In this document: piece by piece, positions 41,900-50,272 of the stretch
Numbering within the stretch: the first letter of the stretch is position 1
Layout of the letters: each line of letters opens with the position of its first letter
Source of the DNA: Phycisphaeraceae bacterium
Lineage (GTDB): Bacteria > Planctomycetota > Phycisphaerae > Phycisphaerales > SM1A02
Assembly (NCBI GenBank): GCA_019636735.1
Contig: JAHBWY010000001.1
Coordinates: 62,001 to 126,000, forward strand
DNA: 64,000 bases
Reading direction: 5' to 3'
Notes under the pieces: model-generated
The model's database searches: none
The model's input: the letters and a program-made list of their open reading frames with translations, nothing else
Told to the model about the DNA's origin: nothing
Made by a program: the position numbers and the translations under genes

Positions 41900-43987
41900 A
41901 TGAAGTGTCTTGACACGCGGGAGACCGAGGCGATGTCGGTCGTCGGTCGTCGGTCGTCGGTCGTCGGTCGTCGGTCGTCGGTCGTCGGTCGTCGGTCGTC
42001 GGTCGTCGGTCGTCGGTCGTCGGTCGTCGGGTGCGGTGCGGGGCGGATTCTCGCGCTGATCGTCGCGGTGGTGCTGGTGCAGTTCATTGGCAAGCCGTCG
42101 CAAGCGCAATGCGAGAGTGAGGCGATTCGGTTTGTGAGAGCTGGCGCCAGCGGAGCCTCTGGTCAGTGCTGGGACGACGCCTACGGCACGCTTGAGCAGG
42201 CCTTGGCGGATGTCAACAATCAACAGCTCAGCGTCACCACCATCAGGATCGCGCAGGGGACCTACAGGCCGTTGTCGCAGTCGGGGTTTGTGATCTCCAT
42301 GCCGGTCACCATCGAGGGCGGCTACCGCGGATTCACCGACAGCGAAGGCAACGCCGATGATCGGGATCTGTGTGAGTATCCCACCGTCCTTACCGGAGAC
42401 CTCCTCGATGATGACGACGGGACAATTGGGTCGATGGCGGACAACGCAGTCCATGTCATTCGAGTGTCGTCGCTGGTAGGAGGAACCACTGGAGTGCTGG
42501 ATGGGCTGATCATGACCGCCGGCTGCGCGTTGAACGCGGAACTGATGCCCGACAGATTCGGAGGGGGCCTTCGCCTCGACGAGACCGGCGAGGGTGCTGA
42601 GATTCTGGTGCAATCATGCCGCTTCTACGGGAACACCGCGACGACGGGGGGCGCAATCGGAGCACGGATGCGGTTGGTCTGCCGAGATTCGCTGTTCGAG
42701 GGAAATGCCGCCCGAGCGAGCGTTGCGCCAGGCGGCCTGGGATTGACCAACGGCAATGGAGGAGCGATCGTTGCCACAACGGCATTTGAGGTGGTCCACT
42801 GCCGGTTCGAAGGCAACGAGTCGGAGGGTAGTGGAGGCGCCATCGTCATCGCGCGGGGGACTGCCCTTGTCGAGGAGAGTCTCGAGGAGCCTTCCGAGGG
42901 CGGGCCGGAAGGGTATCCATTCTGGGTGACCAGCAGTGTCTTCCTCGGTAATCACTGCAGCTTCACGGGGCCGTGGCGGGGCGGTGCCATTGGCATCGGG
43001 GAACAGGCGATGCTGATCGCGACCAACTGTGTGTTTCAGGGGAACACGGCGCCGTTTGGAGGTGCCGTCGGCGTCGACTCGGAGTTCTTCCTTCTGGACG
43101 CGCAGGTTCTTCTGACGAACTGCACGCTCACCGGGAACCTGGGTGGATCGATGAGCGGAGGTGTTGATTCGCCGACCGCAGTGATTGCGAACTCAATCCT
43201 GTTCGGGAACGGAACGCTCGGCAGCGCGGACTGCGGAAGCTGGGAGACAGAAGATGGAATTGAAGTGTTCGATCCCGATCTCTGTGCCCAGATTGGCGGT
43301 GTGGATCCAGTCAACTTCCGCATCAGTCACTCTTGCGTCGCTGGAATCAGTTGGGCGGCGCCATTCTGGACCACAACCTTCGGCCCCGGCAACCTCGATC
43401 TCGATCCACAGTTCGTCGATTCAGGCGTGGGCAACTTGAGCGTCGCACCGAGTTCGCCTGCGGTCGACAGTGGAACGAACTCGGCCATCCCAGCCGATGT
43501 GACTGATGTCAATGACAACTCAGACAAGGCCGAGGATCTGCCTTGGGACTTCAGGCGGTTTGTCCGCGTCTTCGGCTGCGATCAGGTCATCGACATGGGT
43601 GCCTACGAATGGGGCGGGTGTCCTGGTGATGCGACAGGCGACGGATCTGTCGACGGCGCTGACCTCGCCTTGCTTCTGGGCAATTGGGGGCCGTGCTCGG
43701 GCTCACCGTGCGTGGGGGACTTGAACTGTGACGGGGAGGTCGCGGGATCGGACATGGCACTGGTCCTCGGCAACTGGGGGCCGTGCCCGCCTCTGCCCTC
43801 GTCGCCATGTTTCTGGCCAGCACCCGCATCATCTGAGGCGATGTCGCTGCGAGTCGGAGGAGGAGCGAGCCCGGTACTCCTGATGGATCTGCTTGGCATG
43901 TCCGATGTCGAGGAGCTGACCGATTGGCTCTCATCACTTGAATTCGCAACGATGAAGTCGATTCTCGAAGCGTGGTTCGGGCTCTGA
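41900..43987 (+). CDS. Secreted beta-helix (Pmp-like, choice-of-anchor Q) protein B with dockerin-like motifs
   Basis: The 695-residue product parallels protein A: MKCLDTRETEAM, then SVV and four GRRSSVV repeats, a hydrophobic signal core (RILALIVAVVLVQFIG), GGAI/FxGN beta-helix repeats, the choice-of-anchor Q segment DPQFVDSGVGNLSVAPSSPAV, two dockerin-like motifs and the conserved tail MDLLGMSDVEELTDWLSSLE. Its heptanucleotide tract is 28 nt shorter than in A. A one-base difference before and a five-base difference after the tract restore the frame. The HAF gene B begins 53 nt after the stop. Function is probably extracellular; the ligand is unknown. Confidence 0.85.
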   Translation: MKCLDTRETEAMSVVGRRSSVVGRRSSVVGRRSSVVGRRSSVVGCGAGRILALIVAVVLVQFIGKPSQAQCESEAIRFVRAGASGASGQCWDDAYGTLEQALADVNNQQLSVTTIRIAQGTYRPLSQSGFVISMPVTIEGGYRGFTDSEGNADDRDLCEYPTVLTGDLLDDDDGTIGSMADNAVHVIRVSSLVGGTTGVLDGLIMTAGCALNAELMPDRFGGGLRLDETGEGAEILVQSCRFYGNTATTGGAIGARMRLVCRDSLFEGNAARASVAPGGLGLTNGNGGAIVATTAFEVVHCRFEGNESEGSGGAIVIARGTALVEESLEEPSEGGPEGYPFWVTSSVFLGNHCSFTGPWRGGAIGIGEQAMLIATNCVFQGNTAPFGGAVGVDSEFFLLDAQVLLTNCTLTGNLGGSMSGGVDSPTAVIANSILFGNGTLGSADCGSWETEDGIEVFDPDLCAQIGGVDPVNFRISHSCVAGISWAAPFWTTTFGPGNLDLDPQFVDSGVGNLSVAPSSPAVDSGTNSAIPADVTDVNDNSDKAEDLPWDFRRFVRVFGCDQVIDMGAYEWGGCPGDATGDGSVDGADLALLLGNWGPCSGSPCVGDLNCDGEVAGSDMALVLGNWGPCPPLPSSPCFWPAPASSEAMSLRVGGGASPVLLMDLLGMSDVEELTDWLSSLEFATMKSILEAWFGL
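41936..42030 (+). repeat. Heptanucleotide tandem repeat (GGTCGTC)n, about 13 units, inside gene B
   Basis: The 95-nt tract is an uninterrupted run of the same 7-bp unit as at 5488-5610, in the same place relative to the start codon and signal peptide. The two tracts differ by exactly four units (28 nt). Confidence 0.95.
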
Positions 43988-44040
43988 ATGTCAAGGGCCA
44001 CGAGACAACGCGTGCCTCTTGGCCCATGGAGGACTTCGAA

Positions 44041-45255
44041 ATGAAGCATGTCGCTCGACTCGTGTTGATGTCCACTTTGGCACTGACCATGTCGCCCGTT
44101 GCTCGCGGGCAGTGCTCCTACACCGTGAAGACATGGGCTCCGATGCCGTGCTCTATGGGACTAGACAAGTACTACGGCGGAACCGGCTTGAACAGCATTG
44201 GGGCTTGGTGTGGATACAGAGGCAAGTGCCACGGTGTCACCGGGGAGGTGCCCGTGTATTGCCCGCCCGGCGGTTCACCGCAGGATCTTCCTTTGCCGCC
44301 CGGTGCTGGTCCGAAGGGAGCAAACACGGTGGCGGTGAACGACTCCGGCGTGGTGGTGGGTTTCTCGTACCAGGGGACGAGCGGGAGCCAGTTGGTCGGC
44401 TGCGTGTGGATGCCGGATGGAACCGTCACAACGATTTCTCCGGCTCCCGGCGGCACCAGCAGCAAGACGAACGCGGTGAACAATCAAGGCGCCGTTGTCG
44501 GCTCGTCCGCAGGCAAGCCGTATGTCTGGTTGAACGGAGAGATGACTCTTCTTCCCATTCCTGCTGGGGTATTGACCGGCGGCTACGCCACGGACATCAG
44601 CGACAGCGGCTTTGTGGTGGGCGAGTTCGGTCATCACTCCAATGGCACCCTTCGCGGCTTCCGCTGGCGTGACGGTGAGTTCGAGGTGCTCGAGCCGGCG
44701 GAGTCCTACACGGTGTCCCGGGCCCGCGGCGTGAATGATGCGGGCGTGGCGGTGGGAGCATCGAACGCGTATGAGAACGGGGTGTATGTCGGCTCGGTCG
44801 CGACGGTCTGGACGAAGGAGAGCATCATCGCGCTGCCGTCCTTGCCTGGGCATCCGTACAGCTACGCGATGAGCATCAACTCAAGTGGCGTCATCGTGGG
44901 CGGAGCCTCGCTGAACGGCTACGCCGACACCAATGTCGCCGTGGTGTGGGTGAATGGAGAGGTCTACAAACTGGCAGAGCTCATGGTTCAGGGCACTCCA
45001 ACGATCGGGACACTGCCCAAGGCGATCAACGCCGCGGGTGAGATCCTCATCTTGGGAGCAATCAAGATCGTGACGCCGATCTCCTCGGTCTCGGCCGACC
45101 TCACGGGCGATTGCGCCGTGGATGGCAAGGACATCGCGAAGGTGCTCGCCGAGTGGGGCGTGACCCCGTGGACGGTGGCCGATGTGGACCAGGACGGAGT
45201 GGTGGGCGGACGCGACTTGGCGCTGGTCCTGGGTGAGTGGACAGGGCCGAAGTGA
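44041..45255 (+). CDS. Secreted HAF-repeat protein B with dockerin-like motifs
   Basis: The 404-residue protein has a signal peptide (MKHVARLVLMSTLALTMSPVARG-QC), HAF units such as AVNDSGVVVG, AVNNQGAVVG, DISDSGFVVG, GVNDAGVAVG and SINSSGVIVG, and two C-terminal dockerin-like motifs (DGKDIAKVLAEWG, DGVVGGRDLALVLGEW). GGAGG at 44028-44032 lies 8 nt before the ATG, as in cassette A. Two blocks (44564-44763 and 44776-44961) are identical to HAF protein C, separated by a 12-nt block that differs completely. Confidence 0.85.
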   Translation: MKHVARLVLMSTLALTMSPVARGQCSYTVKTWAPMPCSMGLDKYYGGTGLNSIGAWCGYRGKCHGVTGEVPVYCPPGGSPQDLPLPPGAGPKGANTVAVNDSGVVVGFSYQGTSGSQLVGCVWMPDGTVTTISPAPGGTSSKTNAVNNQGAVVGSSAGKPYVWLNGEMTLLPIPAGVLTGGYATDISDSGFVVGEFGHHSNGTLRGFRWRDGEFEVLEPAESYTVSRARGVNDAGVAVGASNAYENGVYVGSVATVWTKESIIALPSLPGHPYSYAMSINSSGVIVGGASLNGYADTNVAVVWVNGEVYKLAELMVQGTPTIGTLPKAINAAGEILILGAIKIVTPISSVSADLTGDCAVDGKDIAKVLAEWGVTPWTVADVDQDGVVGGRDLALVLGEWTGPK

Positions 45256-45257
45256 GA

Positions 45258-45275
45258 GATGCGTGGTCGCGCGTC
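45258..45275 (+). terminator. Small hairpin after HAF gene B
   Basis: GATGCG-TGGTCG-CGCGTC follows the stop by 2 nt. The equivalent after HAF gene C is GACGCG-TGATCG-CGCGTC; the T/C change keeps pairing as G-U or G-C. No U-tract follows, so the terminator function is tentative. Confidence 0.35.
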
Positions 45276-45390
45276 GCCGTAGCATCCGCCCTTGAGCGCC
45301 GCACGCGAGGTCGCCGAGCGAGGGTGATGCTGGCATGGATCGCGGCGCGCATGGCGTTGCGCCCTTCATGGGAGTGTCAGGGTTTTCATC

Positions 45391-45531
45391 TTGACCGACG
45401 CAGGTGCGCGGATAGGCTCCGAGGCGTGCCAGCCGCGATCCGGGCCATGTCGCGGCAAGTGGTTGGCTTCCGGTCCGGGCAGAGTGCATCGACTGCGGCA
45501 TGAGGCCTCGGTCGGGAAAGGCAGGATTTCG
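45391..45531 (+). promoter_or_regulatory. Leader C: promoter plus conserved structured 5' region
   Basis: TTGACC (45391-45396), 16 bp, TAGGCT (45413-45418), then the 54-nt core at 45426-45479, identical to leader B. The whole 141-nt leader differs from B at only a few positions around the -10. It is still followed by the MKCLDTRET start, although the beta-helix gene behind it is truncated, so it may now only serve the HAF gene C. Confidence 0.55.
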
Positions 45532-46118
45532 ATGAAGTGTCTTGACACGCGGGAGACCCAGCGCTGATCCCCGCGGATGTGACCGATGTAGATGAGAACA
45601 GCAACACGACCGAGGACCTTCCTTGGGATCTGGTTCGTGAGGATCGGGTCCGCGGTTGTGGGCCAGATGTCGGTGCGTTCGAGAGCCGCCCCTGCCCGGC
45701 CGATCTGAGTGGCAACGGTGTGGTCGATGGCGGTGATATCACCGTGGTGCTTGGTGCCTGGGGCGCCTGCGTCAGGTGCCCGGAGGACCTCAACGGGGAT
45801 GGTTGGGTCAGTGGTGCAGATCTTTCAATTCTTCTTGGTCAGTGGGGAGGTGTCGCAGATGCAGATCTGGACTGTGATGGCGTCGTGGGCGGTGCGGACC
45901 TCGCCATCATGCTCGGTCAGTGGGGAGAGTGTCCATCGGGGTCATCTTTCAAGTTCCTCAGCGACGCCGACGACATTGGACTGACCTCGAGCGGCGTATC
46001 TCCGGAGCTGCTCGCACTTGCACTGGGGTTTGAGAGCCTTGAGGACCTGTCTGTCTGGCTTTCGGGCCTTGAGTTTGAAATGATGGTCTCCGTCCTGCTG
46101 CTTCTGGGTTCCGAGTGA
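45532..46118 (+). pseudogene. Truncated beta-helix gene C: start and dockerin/tail kept, repeat tract and beta-helix deleted
   Basis: The ATG at 45532 encodes MKCLDTRETQR and then a TGA at 45565. Immediately after, in another frame, the sequence matches the end of proteins A and B: PADVTDVDENSNTTEDLPWD, then GCGPDVGAFE. The region encoding the heptad repeats, signal peptide and beta-helix (roughly 540 codons) is missing. What remains encodes three dockerin-like motifs (DLSGNGVVDGGDITVVLGAW, DLNGDGWVSGADLSILLGQW, DLDCDGVVGGADLAIMLGQW) and the tail LGFESLEDLSVWLSGLEFE. A GTG at 45579 could start a 179-residue protein without a signal peptide. The tail is well diverged from B, so this is not a simple recent deletion of B. 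Confidence 0.7.
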
Positions 46119-46192
46119 GAGGACACTGGGACGAGCCCGGAGCCAGCATCGTTCCAGAAACTGGATGGTGTCTTGAACTACGGTGCACTCCA

Positions 46193-47437
46193 ATGCCACA
46201 TCGGCAGACTGACCAACCCGTGCTGAGAGGACCACTCCTTGCCCTGATCGGTGTGTGTGCGCCGATGTCCTTCGCCGCTCCGGCGATGGCTCAGTGTCAG
46301 TACACAGTGACCGAGTGGGCCCCGTTCATGTGCGGCGGGTGGATTCCATACTCATACGTTGCAAGTCGCATGAACAGTGTTGGCGGGTGGTGCGGGTATC
46401 GATACGCGTGCTTCCCGTCCGAGGCCCAGCTTCCCGTGTATTGCCCGCCCGGCGGACCCCCGCAGGTGCTCCCGATGCCGCCCGGTGCTGGTCCGAAGGG
46501 AGCACAGGCGGTGGCGGTGAACGACTCCGGCGTGGTGGTGGGCTTCTCGTACCAGGGGACGAGCGGGAGCCTCAAGATCGGCTGCATCTGGATGCCCGAT
46601 GGTTCGATCGAGGTGATCCCGCCCGCTCCGGGAGCCTTGGCGAGTCAGCCCTTCGCAATGAACAACGCGGGTGCTGTCGTCGGCATCTCTTACAGTCAAC
46701 CATATGTCTGGGCCAATGGAGTGCACACGGTCATCCCCATTCCTCCTGGGGTATTGACCGGCGGCTACGCCACGGACATCAGCGACAGCGGCTTTGTGGT
46801 GGGCGAGTTCGGTCATCACTCCAATGGCACCCTTCGCGGCTTCCGCTGGCGTGACGGTGAGTTCGAGGTGCTCGAGCCGGCGGAGTCCTACACGGTGTCC
46901 CGGGCCCGCGGCGTGAATGATGCGGGCGTGGCGGTGGGAGCATCGCGCAAGTACAGCAACGGGGTGTATGTCGGCTCGGTCGCGACGGTCTGGACGAAGG
47001 AGAGCATCATCGCGCTGCCGTCCTTGCCTGGGCATCCGTACAGCTACGCGATGAGCATCAACTCAAGTGGCGTCATCGTGGGCGGAGCCTCGCTGAACGG
47101 CTACGCCGACACCAATGTCGCCGTGGTGTGGGTGAATGGAGAGCCGCACAGATTGAGCGATCTACTTGTTGCAGGCTCCCCATTCATCTCCAACCATGTC
47201 CTGCACCTCAATGATGCCGGCCAGATTGTCATGGCGTACATCGCGCAGATCGTGACGCCGATCTCCGCGGTCTCGGCCGATCTCACGGGCGATTGCGCCG
47301 TGGATGGCAATGACATCGCGAAGGTGCTCGCCGAGTGGGGCGTGACCCCGTGGACGGTGGCCGATGTGGACAAGGACGGAGTGGTGGGCGGACGCGACTT
47401 GGCGCTGGTCCTGGGTGAGTGGACAGGGCCGAAGTGA
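46193..47437 (+). CDS. Secreted HAF-repeat protein C with dockerin-like motifs
   Basis: The 414-residue protein has a longer N-terminus and signal peptide (PLLALIGVCAPMSFAAPAMA-QC), HAF units like those of protein B, and two dockerin-like motifs at the C-terminus. Its middle is identical to B over 200 and 186 nt (46746-46945, 46958-47143), while the first third and the segment after 47143 differ clearly. Unlike A and B it has no GGAGG before the ATG; TACGGT lies 8 nt upstream instead. It follows the truncated beta-helix gene by 74 nt. Confidence 0.85.
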   Translation: MPHRQTDQPVLRGPLLALIGVCAPMSFAAPAMAQCQYTVTEWAPFMCGGWIPYSYVASRMNSVGGWCGYRYACFPSEAQLPVYCPPGGPPQVLPMPPGAGPKGAQAVAVNDSGVVVGFSYQGTSGSLKIGCIWMPDGSIEVIPPAPGALASQPFAMNNAGAVVGISYSQPYVWANGVHTVIPIPPGVLTGGYATDISDSGFVVGEFGHHSNGTLRGFRWRDGEFEVLEPAESYTVSRARGVNDAGVAVGASRKYSNGVYVGSVATVWTKESIIALPSLPGHPYSYAMSINSSGVIVGGASLNGYADTNVAVVWVNGEPHRLSDLLVAGSPFISNHVLHLNDAGQIVMAYIAQIVTPISAVSADLTGDCAVDGNDIAKVLAEWGVTPWTVADVDKDGVVGGRDLALVLGEWTGPK

Positions 47438-47439
47438 GA

Positions 47440-47457
47440 GACGCGTGATCGCGCGTC
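47440..47457 (+). terminator. Small hairpin after HAF gene C
   Basis: GACGCG-TGATCG-CGCGTC lies 2 nt after the stop, equivalent to the hairpin at 45258-45275. It may also stop transcription coming from the opposite strand. No U-tract follows. Confidence 0.35.
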
Positions 47458-47547
47458 GCCTGAGCCGACGGGAGGTGACGAGGCTGCCGGATTCCTCGAC
47501 CCGCAGTGAAGCGGTGATTGATGCAATCATCCTTCGGTGTAGGCGGG

Positions 47548-49941
47548 CTATCCCCAGTTCGCAAGCAGCATGGCCAGATCGGCTCCGTCAATCACATCAT
47601 CGCCATTGAGATCTGCCGGACATCCGACACAGAGCCCCCACTGACCAAGCAGCATCGCGAGGTCCGCGCCATCGACCGTGCCGTCGCAGTTCAGGTCTGC
47701 AAGCGTGCATGGCGGCGGACCGAAGTCGACGCATCCCCACTTCGCGATGACGCTATCTCCGGACGGTGATGTGGTGAAGTCCCCACCTGCGTACAGGGCG
47801 GGGCCGCTGCCATCGTCGAAAGTCGTCAGGGCATGGACCGTGCTGTTCATGCCCGTCCCGAGAGGCGACCACACCGACCCGTTCCATCTGGCGATGCTGT
47901 TCGCACTCAGACCGCCTGCGGTGGCGAAATCCCCGCCTGCGTACAGGGCGGGGCCGCTGCCGTCGTCGAAGGCTGCCAAGACCGAGACAGGGCCGCTCAT
48001 GCCTGTCCCGAGGGGCGACCAGGCCGACCCGTTCCATTTGGCGATTCGGTTCACCACGACGCCACCAGCGATCGTGAATTGTCCGCCTGCGTAGAGGGCG
48101 GGACCACTTCCGTCGTCGAAAGTCGCCAGGGCAAAGACCCCGCTGCTCATCCCCGTTCCCAAGGGCGACCACGCCGATCCGTTCCATCTGGCGATGCTGT
48201 TCGCAGTGGCGCCACCGGCGGTCGTGAAGACACCTCCTGCGTAGAGAGCGAGCCCGTTGCCGTCGTCGAAGGTCGTCAAGGTACGAACCGTGTTGTTCAT
48301 CCCCGTTCCGACCGCCATCCAAGCCGATCCGTTCCATCTGGCGATGCTGCTCGCACTCACACCGCCTGCGGTGTTGAATAGCCCGCCTGCGTAGAGGGCG
48401 GGGCCGCTGCCGTCGTCGAAAGTCGTCAGGGCAGTGACCCCGCCGTTGAGTCCCGTCCCGAGTGGCATCCACGCAGATCCGTTCCACCTGGCGATGCGAC
48501 TCGCGGCCACACCGCCCGCCGATGTGAAGTACCCGCCCGCGTAGAGAGCCGGTCCGCTGCCATCGTCGAAGGTCGTCAGGGCAGTGACCCCGCCGTTGAG
48601 TCCGGTCCCGAGTGGTATCCACGCGGATCCGTTCCACTTGGCGATGCGATTCGCACTCACACCGCCCGCCGATGTGAAGTACCCGCCTGCGTAGAGAGCT
48701 GCACCGCTGCCGTCGTCGAAGGTTGTCAGGGCAAGGACCGTGTGGTCCACCCCAGTCGCGAGCGGCGACCACGCGGACCCATTCCACTTGGCGATCCGGT
48801 TCACCGTCACGCCGCCCGCGGTCCCGAAACCCCCACCTGCGTAGAGGGCGTTTCCGCTACCGTCGTCGAAGGTCGTCAGGGCACGAACCGTGAAGTTCAT
48901 CCCCGTCCCAAGAGGCGACCACACGGATCCGTTCCACCTGGCGATCCGGTTCACCGTCACGCCGCCTGCGGTCCCAAAGCTCCCGCCTGCGTAGAGGGCG
49001 GGGCCGCTGCCATCGTCGAATGTCGTCAGGGCATTGACCACGCCACCCACTCCTGTTCCGAGGGGCGACCATGCTGATCCGTTCCACCGGGCGATTCGGC
49101 TCGCAGCCACGCCGCCTGCAGTGGTGAACTCCCCGCCTGCGTACAGAGCCGGGCCGCTGCCATCGTCGAATGTCGTCAGGGCATGAACCACGCCATTCAC
49201 CCCCGTCCCGAGGGGCGACCACCCGGATCCGTTCCACTTGGCGATTCGGTTCACCGGCACGCCACCAGCGATCGTGAAATGTCCGGCTGCGTAGAGAGCG
49301 GGGCCGCTTCCGTCGTCGAAGCTCGCAAGCGCAATGACCGGGTCGTTCACCGCCGTCCCAAGGGGCGTCCACTCCGACCCGTTCCACTTGGCGATGCGAT
49401 TCGCACTCACTCCGCCTGTCGATGTGAACCAGCCTCCAGCGTAGAGAGCCGGGCCGCTGCCGTCGTCAAAGGTCGCCAGGGCATGGACCTGATTGTTGAC
49501 TCCTGGCATTCCACCGAATGTCGGAATCCACGCGAGTTCGCTGCACGCCTGCGCCCCATCGCTCGCGGCCAGGGTGATGACCACACCGCCGCTGCTCCCA
49601 CCGGTCGATCGGACTCTGCTGTGGCCCACATGGTTGACTCCGTGCACGGTCGCAACCGCACCGATGCTCAGGAGGGCCGAACCGGCATCGGTCTCGAGCG
49701 GGAGTCGGAACGAACCGTCCGATCGGCTCACCGCCGTGCCGCCGACAGCCGAGACGATCACCGCATCCTTCGCGGGCGTGCCATCGGAGAAGAGGACCAC
49801 TCCGTCGATCATGGTCGTCGCGGCCACGCCAGGATGGGCTGCATTGGCGATGCCGTTCAACGAGCAGGCCACCACAAGAGCGGCCATCAGGCGGATACCG
49901 ATCGCCGACCCGTGCACGAGGCGTTGCATGATTCGTCGCAT
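47548..49941 (-). CDS. Secreted protein with twelve 50-residue repeats and dockerin-like motifs
   Basis: The 797-residue product has a signal peptide (MRRIMQRLVHGSAIGIRLMAALVVACSLNGIANA), a CarboxypepD_reg-like domain (IDGVVLFSDGTPAKDAVIVS), a linker, then 11 full and one partial repeat of 50 residues with the core FDDGSGPALYAGG-x-F-x-x-AGG and RIAKWNGS-x-W. The regular Trp/Gly/Tyr spacing suggests beta-propeller blades. The C-terminus has two dockerin-like motifs (DLNCDGTVDGADLAMLLGQW, DLNGDDVIDGADLAMLLANW). AAGGAGAG lies 7-14 nt before the ATG. It is convergent with HAF gene C. Confidence 0.8.
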   Translation of the reverse strand: MRRIMQRLVHGSAIGIRLMAALVVACSLNGIANAAHPGVAATTMIDGVVLFSDGTPAKDAVIVSAVGGTAVSRSDGSFRLPLETDAGSALLSIGAVATVHGVNHVGHSRVRSTGGSSGGVVITLAASDGAQACSELAWIPTFGGMPGVNNQVHALATFDDGSGPALYAGGWFTSTGGVSANRIAKWNGSEWTPLGTAVNDPVIALASFDDGSGPALYAAGHFTIAGGVPVNRIAKWNGSGWSPLGTGVNGVVHALTTFDDGSGPALYAGGEFTTAGGVAASRIARWNGSAWSPLGTGVGGVVNALTTFDDGSGPALYAGGSFGTAGGVTVNRIARWNGSVWSPLGTGMNFTVRALTTFDDGSGNALYAGGGFGTAGGVTVNRIAKWNGSAWSPLATGVDHTVLALTTFDDGSGAALYAGGYFTSAGGVSANRIAKWNGSAWIPLGTGLNGGVTALTTFDDGSGPALYAGGYFTSAGGVAASRIARWNGSAWMPLGTGLNGGVTALTTFDDGSGPALYAGGLFNTAGGVSASSIARWNGSAWMAVGTGMNNTVRTLTTFDDGNGLALYAGGVFTTAGGATANSIARWNGSAWSPLGTGMSSGVFALATFDDGSGPALYAGGQFTIAGGVVVNRIAKWNGSAWSPLGTGMSGPVSVLAAFDDGSGPALYAGGDFATAGGLSANSIARWNGSVWSPLGTGMNSTVHALTTFDDGSGPALYAGGDFTTSPSGDSVIAKWGCVDFGPPPCTLADLNCDGTVDGADLAMLLGQWGLCVGCPADLNGDDVIDGADLAMLLANWG
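47780..49480 (-). repeat. 150-bp tandem repeats encoding 50-residue units
   Basis: Eleven complete 150-bp units and part of a twelfth lie in the gene at 47548. Conserved nucleotide blocks recur in every unit, for example those encoding FDDGSGPALY and WNGSAW. The units are similar but not identical, with unit-specific changes concentrated around the residues after AGG and before PLGTG. Boundaries are approximate. Confidence 0.85.
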
Positions 49942-50250
49942 GGAGCTCTCCTTCCGGATTGCCGCCCCAGTCTCAGCGATTGACGATCGACCGATGCGCA
50001 CCGACGCGCACCGAGCCGAGTCTCACGAACACAGGTCACAATCCGGAAACTTGATGGACAAACACGGAAGCGCCGAGAACACTTGAACCGACTGGCTGCT
50101 CTCAGCAGGACCAAGCCTACGGCCAGACCATTGCGTGCACAACAGCAGAGTCGTGAATTGGCGGGCTCGGCGACCCCCGGGGCTGCCCCGCGGGCGCTCG
50201 GAACCACCACCGATCAGGGGGTCAGTGACCCGCGACCCCTCCGCAACGCC
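49942..50250. other. 309-nt region between two minus-strand genes, no gene seen
   Basis: It contains the upstream region of the repeat protein (ribosome site at 49948-49955) and, near the TolC gene end, two inverted repeats: GGGTCA-C-TGACCC-type at about 50219-50232 and the hairpin at 50233-50272. CCGGATTG at 49954 and CAATCCGG at 50039 form a widely spaced inverted pair. No tRNA, ncRNA or ORF could be supported. Confidence 0.45.
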
Positions 50251-50272
50251 TCACCGAGGCGTCCGGGGGTCG
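50233..50272 (-). terminator. Nested hairpin spanning the TolC stop codon
   Basis: CGACCCC (50233-50239) pairs with GGGGTCG (50266-50272), and inside it ACGCCTC-ACC-GAGGCGT forms a perfect 7-bp stem that includes the stop codon of the TolC-family gene. There is no U-tract. Overlap with the coding end is unusual and may be chance in GC-rich DNA. Confidence 0.4.

Noticed and set aside
41098-42093. Minus-strand frames with PTTDDRR repeats over the heptanucleotide tracts
   Set aside because: A 7-bp repeat without stop is open in all six frames. The plus strand has the signal peptide and domains; the minus strand does not.
45579-46118. Intact 179-residue gene starting at GTG 45579
   Set aside because: It has no signal peptide or ribosome site and starts inside the sequence homologous to the end of the beta-helix domain, so a gene remnant is the simpler reading; expression cannot be excluded.
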